From Gammaproteobacteria bacterium (GTDB lineage: Bacteria > Pseudomonadota > Gammaproteobacteria > HK1): 10,207 bases of DNA. The notes under the pieces are model-generated. The model did not search any database and was not told where the DNA came from. It saw only the letters and a list, made by a program, of their open reading frames with translations. Positions 1 through 6,512 of this stretch are shown in pieces. The DNA is taken from assembly GCA_022822245.1 (NCBI GenBank), contig JAJECB010000233.1:1-10207 (forward strand), in the 5' to 3' direction. The number at the start of each line of letters is the position of its first letter. The stretch's first letter is position 1. The translations under genes were made by a program, and so were the position numbers.

Positions 1-1
1 C

Positions 2-1612
2 GCGGGCCTCTACGGCGCGATCGCGGTCGGCTTCTTCGCGTCCGTCTTCGGCGGCACGAGGTCCCAGATCTCGGGACCCACCGGCCCGATGACGGTGGCC
101 ATGGCGGTCATCGTCGCCAGCCACGCGTCCACCCTCACCGAGGCCCTCACCGTGGTGGTGATGGCCGGCCTCCTCCAGGTGCTCCTCGGCCTGTCGAGGG
201 TCGGGCGCTTCGTCGCCTACACGCCGTACGTGGTCGTCTCCGGGTTCATGTCCGGGATCGGCATCATCATCTTCCTGATCCAGGCCATGCCGTTCCTGGG
301 AGCGCCCACCGCGCCGGGCGGCCCGATGGGAGCGGCGGCGGCCCTTCCGGAGGCGGTGACGGGCATGAACGCCGACGCCTTCGTGATCGGAGCGGTCACC
401 CTCGCGATCGCCGCGCTCTGGCCGCGCCGGCTCGCGCGGCTCGTCCCGGGCCTTCTCGTCGCCCTCGTCGCCGGCACCCTCATCGGCGTGTTGTGGCTCG
501 ATTCCGCCCCCGTCATCGGAGACGTGCCGACCGGCCTCCCCGGGCTGCAGATCGGGCTGCCGTCCGCGGGCTTCCTGCTGCGGGCGCTCGAGCCGGCCCT
601 CATCCTCGCCCTCCTCGGCTCGGTGGACAGCCTTCTCACCTCCCTCATCGCCGACTCGCTGACCGGGACCCGCCACAACCCGAACCGGGAGCTGGTGGGC
701 CAGGGGCTCGGCAACGTCGTCGCGGGGCTCTTCGGGGCGCTCCCCGGGGCGGGGGCGACCATGGGCACGGTGACCAACATCCGCGCCGGGGGGCGCACCC
801 CGGCCTCCGGCGCGCTGCGGGCGCTGCTCCTCCTCGCTCTCGTGCTCGGCCTCGGGCGCTTCGTCGAGCCGATCCCGCTCGCCGCCCTCGCCGGCGTCCT
901 CATGAAGGTCGGCTGGGACATCATCGACTGGCGCCTGCTCTCGCGCGTCCACCGGCTCCGCCGCGACCACCTCGTCGTCATGGCGATGACCCTGGGCCTC
1001 ACGGTGTTCGTCGATCTCATCACCGCGGTCGCGATCGGGCTCATCGCGGCCGGGATGTCCCACGCGAGGCGGCTCGAGCGGATGGAGCTCGACAGCGTGG
1101 TGTCCGTGCCGCTCCTCGATCGGACGTTCTTCGGGGAAGCGGAACGCGGGACGGACGGCGATGGAGCGGCGGAGAGCGGAACGCAGGGCGCGGAAGACCC
1201 GGCGACAGCGGATCCCGGGACGCATGACCCCTACTCGGCGCGGGTCGGCCTGGTCGCGCTCAAGGGAAACTTCACCGTCGCCTCCTCCCACAAGCTGGTC
1301 TCGGTGATCGGGGCCGACATCAAGGACCACGAGGTCACCATCTTCGATTTCTCCGGCGCGACCTACGTCGACGACAGCGCGGCCATGGTGATCGAGCAGC
1401 TCATCGAGGTCGCGGGCCGGCAGGAGACCGAAGTCATCGTGATGGGCGCGACGGGACGGGTCGCGGACATCCTGCACACCCTCGACGTCCTGCGGCACGT
1501 CCCGGACGGCCACGAGGTCGAAACCCTGGACGAGGCGCGGGAGATCGCCCGGAACCTGCTCCACGACCAGGCCGCGTCCACACTATCGGGCCAAGAAACC
1601 CACCAAGTTTGA
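2..1612 (+). CDS. SulP-family anion transporter with STAS domain, 5' end outside window
   Basis: Inner-membrane SulP/SLC26-type carrier, probably for sulfate, bicarbonate or another anion; the substrate cannot be read from sequence. The frame is open from base 2 with no start, beginning in the conserved N-terminal SulP block (SQISGPTGPMTV), so the first part lies upstream of the window. Many hydrophobic segments follow. The SulP signature region is clear at about 590-830: VDSLLTSLIAD, then NPNRELVGQGLGN, then GAGATMGTVTNIRAGGRT. After the last membrane segment comes an acidic, Gly/Thr-rich linker (about 1130-1230), then a STAS domain (about 1235-1575) containing YVDDSAAMVIEQL, the usual STAS switch-loop position. 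In the signature, Gly follows GATM where related bacterial sequences, as I recall them, often have Arg. The gene converges on the solute-binding protein gene with about 100 bp between stops. Family assignment is firm. Confidence 0.95.
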   Translation, partial: AGLYGAIAVGFFASVFGGTRSQISGPTGPMTVAMAVIVASHASTLTEALTVVVMAGLLQVLLGLSRVGRFVAYTPYVVVSGFMSGIGIIIFLIQAMPFLGAPTAPGGPMGAAAALPEAVTGMNADAFVIGAVTLAIAALWPRRLARLVPGLLVALVAGTLIGVLWLDSAPVIGDVPTGLPGLQIGLPSAGFLLRALEPALILALLGSVDSLLTSLIADSLTGTRHNPNRELVGQGLGNVVAGLFGALPGAGATMGTVTNIRAGGRTPASGALRALLLLALVLGLGRFVEPIPLAALAGVLMKVGWDIIDWRLLSRVHRLRRDHLVVMAMTLGLTVFVDLITAVAIGLIAAGMSHARRLERMELDSVVSVPLLDRTFFGEAERGTDGDGAAESGTQGAEDPATADPGTHDPYSARVGLVALKGNFTVASSHKLVSVIGADIKDHEVTIFDFSGATYVDDSAAMVIEQLIEVAGRQETEVIVMGATGRVADILHTLDVLRHVPDGHEVETLDEAREIARNLLHDQAASTLSGQETHQV

Positions 1613-1715
1613 GTAAAGAGCGGCCAGACTCGTCCGGCCACCACGCCGGTGGGTGACGAGGGGCGTGACGGGCGGGGCGAACGGGGGCGTGCTCGCTCTT
1701 CGGAAACCGGCCTCC

Positions 1716-2993
1716 TTACTCGGCGAGCCAGGCGTCGAAGCGGGCCTTGATCCGGTCGTAGAGGCTCGCGTACCACTCCGTGTCCTTGAGGATCGGGGTC
1801 CGGAAGTTCGCAGGACTGGTCGGGAGGTGCGGCCGCATGTCCACCCCGGTCTCCGCGTGCGTGGACACGAGCTTCATCGAGGACCGGCGGGCGGGGCCGT
1901 AGGCGATGTACCTCGCCTGCTCGGCGAGAGGGTGGGTGCCGGTCGCATAGCGGATGAACTCGAGGACGTCGTCGATGCGCCGCGTCCCCCGGGGTATCGC
2001 CCAAGTGCCGAGCTCGTAGACCTGCCCGTCCCAGATGATCTCGATGGGGTGGCCCTGAACCGCCGCAAGCTCGAACAGCCGGCCGTTGTACTCCGAGGCG
2101 ATCACCGCCTCTCCGCTGATGAGCATCTCCACCGGCTGGTCCGTGGACGTCCACCAGACCACGTGGTCGCGGATACGGTCGAGCCGCTCGAACGCGAGCC
2201 GCAGCCCCCGCTCCGTGCTGAGGAGCTGGTAGAGCTCCTGGCGCGGCACCCCGTACGAGCGGAGGGCCCACTCCAGGTTCGCCTCCGGACCTCGCTGGAG
2301 CGCCCTCGTCCCCGGAAACCGGTGCAGATCGAAGATGTCCGCGATCCGGGCGGGACGCTCCCCCGGGAACGCGTCGCGGTTGTAGGCGACCACCATGGCG
2401 TAGACGATTTGCGCGACCCCGCACTCGGTGAGCGCCCCGTCGATGAAGTCCCGCGCCGCCGGAGTGCCGTCGGGGGCGGGGTGGAGCATCGAGTGGTCGA
2501 TGGGCTCGAGCAGTCCCTGCCGGCAGGCGGCGCGGTTGTCGGCCATGGTCATGTCCACGAGGTCCCAGGACACCTCGCCCGAGTTGACCTGCCGGCGAAC
2601 CTCGTCCAGCCCGCCGTCGTAACGGGCGACGTCGATCCGGATTCCGGTCGCCCTGGTGAACGGCTCGAAGTAGGCCTTGGCCTGGCTTCGCTCGTAGGGC
2701 CCGCCCCAGGAGACCACGGTGATCGCCCGGTAGGGGTCGGCGGCGGCGACCTGGGTCGGGACCGCGGACACGGCCGCGGACCCGAACGCGATCGCGGCCA
2801 ACAGCTCCGCGGCAAGAAGACGTCGCCCGGCCGGCCCCGAATACGCTCCGACCGGGGCGGCGGCACCCGCATCTCCGGCGCCGGAGACGACGGTGCCGGG
2901 AAGAGCGGCGCGGGAAGCCCGGACGCGGGAAGGCGAAGCGGCCGGACCGCGGCCGGACGGCCGAAGCAACGAGATGAGCCGTGCGATCTCCAT
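1716..2993 (-). CDS. PotD-like ABC transporter solute-binding protein (family 1), orphan
   Basis: Periplasmic binding protein of the spermidine/putrescine-type group. Residue numbers count from the outer ATG at 2999. A hydrophobic signal segment (about 61-80, after Arg-Arg at 59-60) ends in an Ala-rich cleavage region (QVAAA, then DPY). The mature protein opens with ITVVSWGGPYERSQAKAYF, typical of this group, and has the usual second-lobe pattern (EMLISGEAVIASEYNGR, GTWAIPRGT). Two ATGs lie 6 bp apart, at 2999 and 2993. The inner one is chosen because GGAG sits 6 nt upstream of it, whereas the outer ATG abuts that motif. The segment before the signal is unusually long (over 50 residues) and rich in Pro, Gly, Ala and Arg. 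The gene follows the CLC gene by about 20 bp, so co-transcription is likely. No permease or ATPase is adjacent. The ligand is unknown: polyamine or another small amine is a family-level guess. Confidence 0.88.
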   Translation of the reverse strand: MEIARLISLLRPSGRGPAASPSRVRASRAALPGTVVSGAGDAGAAAPVGAYSGPAGRRLLAAELLAAIAFGSAAVSAVPTQVAAADPYRAITVVSWGGPYERSQAKAYFEPFTRATGIRIDVARYDGGLDEVRRQVNSGEVSWDLVDMTMADNRAACRQGLLEPIDHSMLHPAPDGTPAARDFIDGALTECGVAQIVYAMVVAYNRDAFPGERPARIADIFDLHRFPGTRALQRGPEANLEWALRSYGVPRQELYQLLSTERGLRLAFERLDRIRDHVVWWTSTDQPVEMLISGEAVIASEYNGRLFELAAVQGHPIEIIWDGQVYELGTWAIPRGTRRIDDVLEFIRYATGTHPLAEQARYIAYGPARRSSMKLVSTHAETGVDMRPHLPTSPANFRTPILKDTEWYASLYDRIKARFDAWLAE

Positions 2994-2999
2994 CGCCAT

Positions 3000-3003
3000 C
3001 TCC
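3000..3003 (-). promoter_or_regulatory. Ribosome binding site for the solute-binding protein gene
   Basis: GGAG on the minus strand lies 6 nt before the ATG at 2993 and directly touches the ATG at 2999. This favours the inner start. Confidence 0.5.
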
Positions 3004-3015
3004 GCTGCGGGACGC

Positions 3016-4776
3016 TCAGGCCCCCGCGTTTTCCTCGTGGCGGATTTCGCTCATCGCGTCGAGGTAGGCCCTGACGACGGACGCCTCGAAGACTACCCCG
3101 AGCATGCGCCCGCCGTCGCCTTCCTCGAGCACCGGAATGCTCTCGCCCACGAAATCTCCCATGCGCTCCATCGCGGCCCAGACCGAGGTCTTCGGGGTGA
3201 GAAGCGGCTCCTCGCGCTTCGCGAGATCGGAGACCGCGGTCTCGGTACCGGAACCGGAACCGGAACCGGCGTTCTCTGCCTCGCTCGCCTCGATCTCCGC
3301 GAGCTTCACCGACCCGAGCCAGACCCCACCGGCATCGACCACGTAACCCTCGTGGCGGCGCGAGGCGAGCAGACGCGACTTCGCCTCGCCGAGCGGCAGA
3401 TCCGGCGCCAGCGCGGTGAAGTCCTGGCTGACGTAGCGCTCGATCGGCCGGCGCTCGAGGATCGCCCGGTCGCGCCCGGCGGAGAGATCGAAGCCCCGCA
3501 TCCGGAGCTGCACGTCGAAGAGCGAACGGCCGAAGATCCGGTACGAGACGAGGTTCGAGAAGACCACGCTCACCATCGCCGCGGTGGCGAGGTCGTAGTT
3601 CCGGGTGAGCTCGAACACGATGAGGATCGTGGTAAGCGGGGCACCGATGACCGCGCTCGCGACCGCCACCATGCCGCAGATCGCGTAGATGGCGATATCC
3701 GATCGGAGATCGCCCGCGAGCAGCTCGGCGCCGTTGCCGGCGAGCGCCCCGAACAGGATGCCGACGAGGAGAGCCGGGCTGAACACCCCGCCCGCGAATC
3801 CGAACCCGATGCAGAGCGCGGTCGCGAGGATCTTGGCCGCGAGGAGGAATGCGAGCTCCCCGGGGGAGAAAGCGTGGTCGATGACCGCGAAGCGCAACGT
3901 CTCCTTGCCGATGCCGAGGATGTCGGGCACCCCGATCGCGGCGAGGCCGAGGACGGTGCCGGCGAGCATCGGTTTCAACCAGTCCGCGACGGGCACCCGG
4001 GCGGCGATCCGGCCCGAGTGGAGGATGGCGCGCATGTAGGCGACGGCCACGAACGCACCGCCGACCCCGATTGCGATGAACCCGAGGAACTCGGGCGCCG
4101 AGACCGCGCTTATCGCTTCCACCCGGAAGAGGGGCGGACGCTCGAAGACCACGTTGGCGAAGACGTGCCCCATGGCCGCGGCGACCGTGATCGGGGCGAA
4201 CGCCCGCAACGAGTAGTGCCGGAGGATCACTTCGTGGGCGAAGACGATCCCGGCGATGGGCGCGTTGAACGCGGTCGAGATCGCGGCGGCGACCCCGCAG
4301 CCCACCCCGACGGTCGCCATCCACCGGCTCCTCCGGTTGACGCGCGCGACCAGAGACCCGAGGGTCGCCCCGAGGTGGGCGAGCGGGCCGTACTGCCCGA
4401 CCGACGCGCCCGCTCCCAGAGACACCGCGCTCGTCAGCGCGGAGAGGAAGCCGGAGCGGACCGGGAGCCGTCCGTCCAGCCCCTGTACGGAGCGAATGAC
4501 GTCGGGGGGGCCGTGGGGGCGGTTCTCCGGAATCAGGTAGCGGTGCACGAGCCCCACGATGAGCCCGCCCGTGGCGGGCACGCCGACGGTGGCGAGGAGC
4601 AGCAGCGTCTCGTCGTCCTGCATGAAGCGGCTGCGCGGAGAGACGAGCAGCCACTCGTTGAGGAGCAGGACGAGGTCCACGAACCCGATCGCGGCAAGGG
4701 AAGCCAGCGCTCCCGTCACGATGCCAAGGGCGGCAATCGACACGATCCGCCCGGCCGTGCTCAGATCGAAGCCCAC
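3016..4776 (-). CDS. CLC-family chloride channel/transporter with C-terminal CBS pair, atypical pore residues
   Basis: Inner-membrane CLC protein of 586 residues: membrane domain about 8-425, then two CBS domains (about 445-500 and 525-575) that in this family sense adenine nucleotides. Recognisable CLC blocks are GASVGQYGPLAHLGA (123-137), STAFNAPIAGIVF (167-179) and FAGGVFSPALLVG (327-339). Compared with E. coli ClcA, the external gating Glu148 is Tyr129, the internal proton Glu203 is Val183, Ser107 aligns with His88 and Tyr445 with Phe420. Loss of both Glu residues argues against coupled chloride/proton exchange and suggests passive chloride conduction; this is inference. The start is GTG at 4776, with GAGG 5 nt upstream (4782-4785). 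The linker between the CBS domains carries a Gly-Ser repeat. It is the first gene of an operon with the solute-binding protein and is divergent from the yefM-like gene 110 bp away. Confidence 0.95.
   Translation of the reverse strand: MGFDLSTAGRIVSIAALGIVTGALASLAAIGFVDLVLLLNEWLLVSPRSRFMQDDETLLLLATVGVPATGGLIVGLVHRYLIPENRPHGPPDVIRSVQGLDGRLPVRSGFLSALTSAVSLGAGASVGQYGPLAHLGATLGSLVARVNRRSRWMATVGVGCGVAAAISTAFNAPIAGIVFAHEVILRHYSLRAFAPITVAAAMGHVFANVVFERPPLFRVEAISAVSAPEFLGFIAIGVGGAFVAVAYMRAILHSGRIAARVPVADWLKPMLAGTVLGLAAIGVPDILGIGKETLRFAVIDHAFSPGELAFLLAAKILATALCIGFGFAGGVFSPALLVGILFGALAGNGAELLAGDLRSDIAIYAICGMVAVASAVIGAPLTTILIVFELTRNYDLATAAMVSVVFSNLVSYRIFGRSLFDVQLRMRGFDLSAGRDRAILERRPIERYVSQDFTALAPDLPLGEAKSRLLASRRHEGYVVDAGGVWLGSVKLAEIEASEAENAGSGSGSGTETAVSDLAKREEPLLTPKTSVWAAMERMGDFVGESIPVLEEGDGGRMLGVVFEASVVRAYLDAMSEIRHEENAGA
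3244..3270. repeat. Hexanucleotide tandem repeat in the CLC gene
   Basis: Three exact GGAACC units (3250-3267) are preceded by a variant GGTACC unit and followed by a partial GGC. On the coding (minus) strand they encode alternating Gly-Ser ending in Gly-Thr, in the linker between the two CBS domains. The 6-bp unit means copy-number change would keep the reading frame. Confidence 0.85.
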
Positions 4777-4831
4777 CGCCGCCTCACCTCACCTCGCCAC
4801 GCCGAACGGCCTGCCACTCGCAACTCGAGTC

Positions 4832-4869
4832 TTGATCTTCAACATCATCTACGTACAGTATTCATGTAC
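4832..4869 (+). promoter_or_regulatory. Candidate promoter and operator of the yefM/yoeB-like pair
   Basis: A possible -35 (TTGATC, 4832-4837) and -10 (TACAGT, 4854-4859) are 16 bp apart. The -10 overlaps an inverted repeat GTACA (4853-4857) and TGTAC (4865-4869) with a 7-bp spacer. The two GTAC cores are 13 bp apart. E. coli YefM-YoeB is known to bind paired palindromes with a TGTACA core, so self-repression here is likely. AGGAG (4875-4879) serves the ATG at 4887. Confidence 0.55.
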
Positions 4870-4886
4870 CATCCAGGAGCTCAATT

Positions 4887-5171
4887 ATGATCCGTGAAAC
4901 GACGTACACCGGCGCCCGAAAGCAGCTTGCCACACTCATGGATCAGGTTACCGACACGCGAGAGCCGGTATTCATCCATCGTCGGGGCAAGGAGCCGGTG
5001 GCGCTCGTCGCCGCCGACGAACTCGCCGGATGGGTTGAGACTGCCCACCTGCTTCGCTCGCCACTCAACGCTCGCAGACTCCTCGAGGCGGCCGCCCGTG
5101 CGGACAGAGGAGCTGGGGATCCGACCAGTCTCGACGAACTCCAAGCACGTCTCGGACTTGTCGAAGGGTGA
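4887..5171 (+). CDS. Phd/YefM-family antitoxin
   Basis: Antitoxin of a type II TA pair, 94 residues. It would bind and neutralise the YoeB-like toxin encoded just downstream and repress the operon. The N-terminal half (ETTYTGARKQLATLMDQV, then EPVFIHRRGKEPVALVAADE) is the dimerisation and DNA-binding fold typical of Phd/YefM; the C-terminal half (from about residue 48, with LLRSPLNARRLLEAA) is the toxin-wrapping tail. ATG at 4887 has AGGAG 7 nt upstream. The stop overlaps the toxin start (GTGA), so translation is coupled. A paired GTAC palindrome lies just upstream. Length and context match the family. Confidence 0.93.
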   Translation: MIRETTYTGARKQLATLMDQVTDTREPVFIHRRGKEPVALVAADELAGWVETAHLLRSPLNARRLLEAAARADRGAGDPTSLDELQARLGLVEG

Positions 5172-5449
5172 CCGTCACGACCGGGCGGCGCAACATCGTT
5201 CTCGACCCAAATTGCCTCCAGGATCTTGAATTTTGGACGCGGACTCAGCGCAGGATGGCGCTCCGCGCGCTCCGGCTTATCGAAGCGACCGCGCGGGATC
5301 CGTTCGACGGTCCAGGCAAGCCCGAACGACTTCGGGGAAAGTTGTCCGGTTGCCGGTCGCGCAGAATCGATCATGAGCACCGCCTCGTCTACAAGGTGGA
5401 TGATGACCGCGTGTACTTCCTCGCCGCGCGCCATCATTACGCAGAATAG
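5168..5449 (+). CDS. yoeB: YoeB/Txe-family mRNA interferase toxin
   Basis: Ribosome-dependent mRNA-cleaving toxin of 93 residues, partner of the YefM-like antitoxin. The YoeB core is well kept: GKPERLRGKLSG, then SRRIDHEHRLVYKV, and the C-terminal RHHYAE. Against E. coli YoeB, the catalytic positions are all present at a constant offset of 7: Glu53 (Glu46), Arg72 (Arg65), His90 (His83) and Tyr91 (Tyr84). There is a short N-terminal extension. GTG at 5168 overlaps the antitoxin stop by 4 nt; no other ATG or GTG codon is available before the conserved region, so the start is secure. The pair looks intact and functional. Confidence 0.93.
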   Translation: MTVTTGRRNIVLDPNCLQDLEFWTRTQRRMALRALRLIEATARDPFDGPGKPERLRGKLSGCRSRRIDHEHRLVYKVDDDRVYFLAARHHYAE

Positions 5450-5540
5450 GTGCGCAGAGATCGGTGTACGGCCGCGCGCCGTGAATCGTCAGGCAAGCCG
5501 TTGCGGACCACAGGGGCCAGCCAGGAAGGGGCAGCACCCC

Positions 5541-5642
5541 GAGACACCTGCCCTGATCGGCAACCCCGCCCTCGCGGCCATCCCGTGGGGCGATTTCTCG
5601 ACCTTGATGGGCCCCGAGGGCGAAAGCGATGTTGTCGGATGA
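5541..5642 (+). pseudogene. Out-of-frame N-terminal remnant of the XRE antitoxin
   Basis: This frame reads ETPALIGNPALAAIPWGDF and then GPEGESDVVG before a stop at 5640-5642. The pattern of a short strand followed by an AAIPW-type segment resembles, from memory, the N-terminal part of antitoxins whose C-terminal part looks like the XRE protein starting at 5629. Near 5630 the readable protein moves to another frame, consistent with a single-base indel. A strong AGGAAGGGG motif (5523-5531) stands where a ribosome site would be expected, but no start codon follows it in this frame. The homology is recalled, not searched. Confidence 0.45.
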
Positions 5643-5910
5643 ACAGCTCTACAACCTTGCGACCTCGGCCGAGGAAGAGTCGCTCCCGGTTGAGGTGGTG
5701 GACCGGCTCCTCGCGGGAGAGAGCCCGATCGCCGTGTTCCGCAGGCACCGCGGATTGAGGCAGCGGCACCTCGCGGAAGCGGCTGGCATCAACCCCGTCT
5801 ACCTGTCCCAGATCGAGAGAGGGAAGCGCACTGGCTCCATCAGGACCCTTGCCGCGCTCGCCAAGGCGCTCCGGGTCGAACTCGACGACCTGATCACACC
5901 GGCACCATAG
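5629..5910 (+). CDS. XRE-family helix-turn-helix antitoxin-like regulator
   Basis: A 93-residue protein with a Cro/C1-type DNA-binding domain. The HTH runs about residues 33-86: SPIAVFRRHRGLRQRHLAEA, then GINPVYLSQIERGKRTGSIR, then TLAALAKALRVELDDL. The preceding EEESLPVEVVDRLLAGESPI is the linker seen in XRE antitoxins paired with RelE/ParE-type toxins. No toxin is recognisable beside it: 5450-5540 shows no such protein in any frame. ATG 5629 has GAGGG 8 nt upstream (5616-5620), so it can be translated on its own. It may be a shortened antitoxin that survived loss of its N-terminus and toxin, or a free-standing regulator. Confidence 0.82.
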   Translation: MLSDEQLYNLATSAEEESLPVEVVDRLLAGESPIAVFRRHRGLRQRHLAEAAGINPVYLSQIERGKRTGSIRTLAALAKALRVELDDLITPAP

Positions 5911-5954
5911 TCAGAGCGACGCGGGAGTCCACTCGGAACGCTGCGACCTTCCCA

Positions 5955-6013
5955 CTCTCACGGGCCTTTGCCACCATGATTCGGCAGATGGAGGCGTTGA
6001 ACTCTCGCGAGCG
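5955..6013 (+). repeat. 59-bp direct repeat, copy 1
   Basis: Matches 7162-7220 with one mismatch (A at 5960, G at 7167), 1207 bp apart. It covers 21 nt before the start and the first 13 codons of an mntA-type gene (MIRQMEALNSRER). Similarity stops abruptly on both sides. Confidence 0.95.
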
Positions 6014-6100
6014 ACCTTGGTACACGGATATCTGGAAGTAGACCTTGAAATGGTTGCGCGCCTGTTCCAGAACGTCGGAAAGAAACAGTCTAGCCCGTAA
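5976..6100 (+). pseudogene. Collapsed MNT-HEPN (mntA-hepT) relic
   Basis: The first 13 codons match the start of the intact mntA-type gene at 7183; that frame then ends at TAG 6039-6041. In another frame, from 6017 to the TAA at 6098-6100, the sequence reads LVHGYLEVDLEMVARLF and on to KKQSSP. LVHGYLEVD is the hallmark C-terminal block of HepT/HEPN toxins, whose catalytic motif is an Arg, 4-6 residues, then His. The simplest reading is a deletion that joined the very start of mntA to the very end of hepT, removing most of both genes. No functional product is expected. The HEPN match is recognised by eye, not by search. Confidence 0.65.
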
Positions 6101-6194
6101 CCCGCCGTTTTAGTTGGATTATTTCAGGGGCGCAGGGCTTGCCAAGTCGCGTGTCAACGCTATCGCAACACGGCAGCCCGCCGGCCGGCAACCC

Positions 6195-6512
6195 TCAGGC
6201 GACCGCCCCGAGACCGTTCTTCGCCACCAGCGTCAGGAGCTTCAGCGAGGCGCCGCGCGGGCGCTTCTCGCCCCGCTCCCACTGGCTCACCAGCCCCGTC
6301 GTCACGTTGAGGTAGCGTGCGAACACCGCCTGGCTCGCATTCTCACGCAGCCGGATCTCGCGGATCTCCTCCGGCGCCAAGTCCTCGACCGGCGTGAGGC
6401 ACATCTCGTCGAACGCCTTCATCGTCCGCTTGGACATCACGCCCGCTTCGGCCAAACCGAGCGCCGCCTCGTGCACCGACGCCAGCACCTTGCTCCCATA
6501 CTGCTTGGTCAT
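6195..6512 (-). CDS. HigA/YiaG-like XRE antitoxin
   Basis: A 105-residue antitoxin paired with the RelE-like toxin encoded just before it. The C-terminal HTH (about residues 48-95) reads PEEIREIRLRENASQAVFAR, then YLNVTTGLVSQWERGEKRPR, then GASLKLLTLVAKNGL, characteristic of antitoxins placed downstream of RelE/HigB-type toxins. The N-terminal half (about 1-45) would bind the toxin. ATG 6512 has GGTGG 6 nt upstream. The first 170 nt of this gene lie inside the toxin's extended frame. Transcription is likely from the palindrome-overlapping promoter at 6915-6943, with autorepression. The gene itself looks intact. Confidence 0.9.
   Translation of the reverse strand: MTKQYGSKVLASVHEAALGLAEAGVMSKRTMKAFDEMCLTPVEDLAPEEIREIRLRENASQAVFARYLNVTTGLVSQWERGEKRPRGASLKLLTLVAKNGLGAVA

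Noticed and set aside
217..1044. A 275-codon minus-strand frame opposite the SulP gene
   Set aside because: Ser/Arg/Pro-rich shadow of a clear membrane transporter gene.
1616..1700. Matching arms AAGAGCG (1616-1622) and CGCTCTT (1694-1700) between the convergent SulP and solute-binding genes
   Set aside because: Seven base pairs across a 71-nt loop is easily chance, and there is no T-run; not strong enough to call a terminator.
1653..3074. A 473-codon plus-strand frame opposite the solute-binding gene
   Set aside because: Pro/Gly/Arg-rich antisense shadow with no family features.
2549..4654. A 701-codon open frame on the minus strand overlapping the CLC and solute-binding genes
   Set aside because: Arg/Pro/Ala-rich composition with no domain; it is the out-of-frame shadow of two well-recognised genes on the same strand.
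2893..4890. A 665-codon open frame on the plus strand opposite the CLC gene
   Set aside because: Charged, low-complexity antisense shadow typical of high-GC coding DNA; it has no recognisable motif.
6180..6189. GCCGGCCGGC palindrome just after the HigA-like antitoxin stop
   Set aside because: Short and GC-only with no loop or T-run; expected by chance in this composition.
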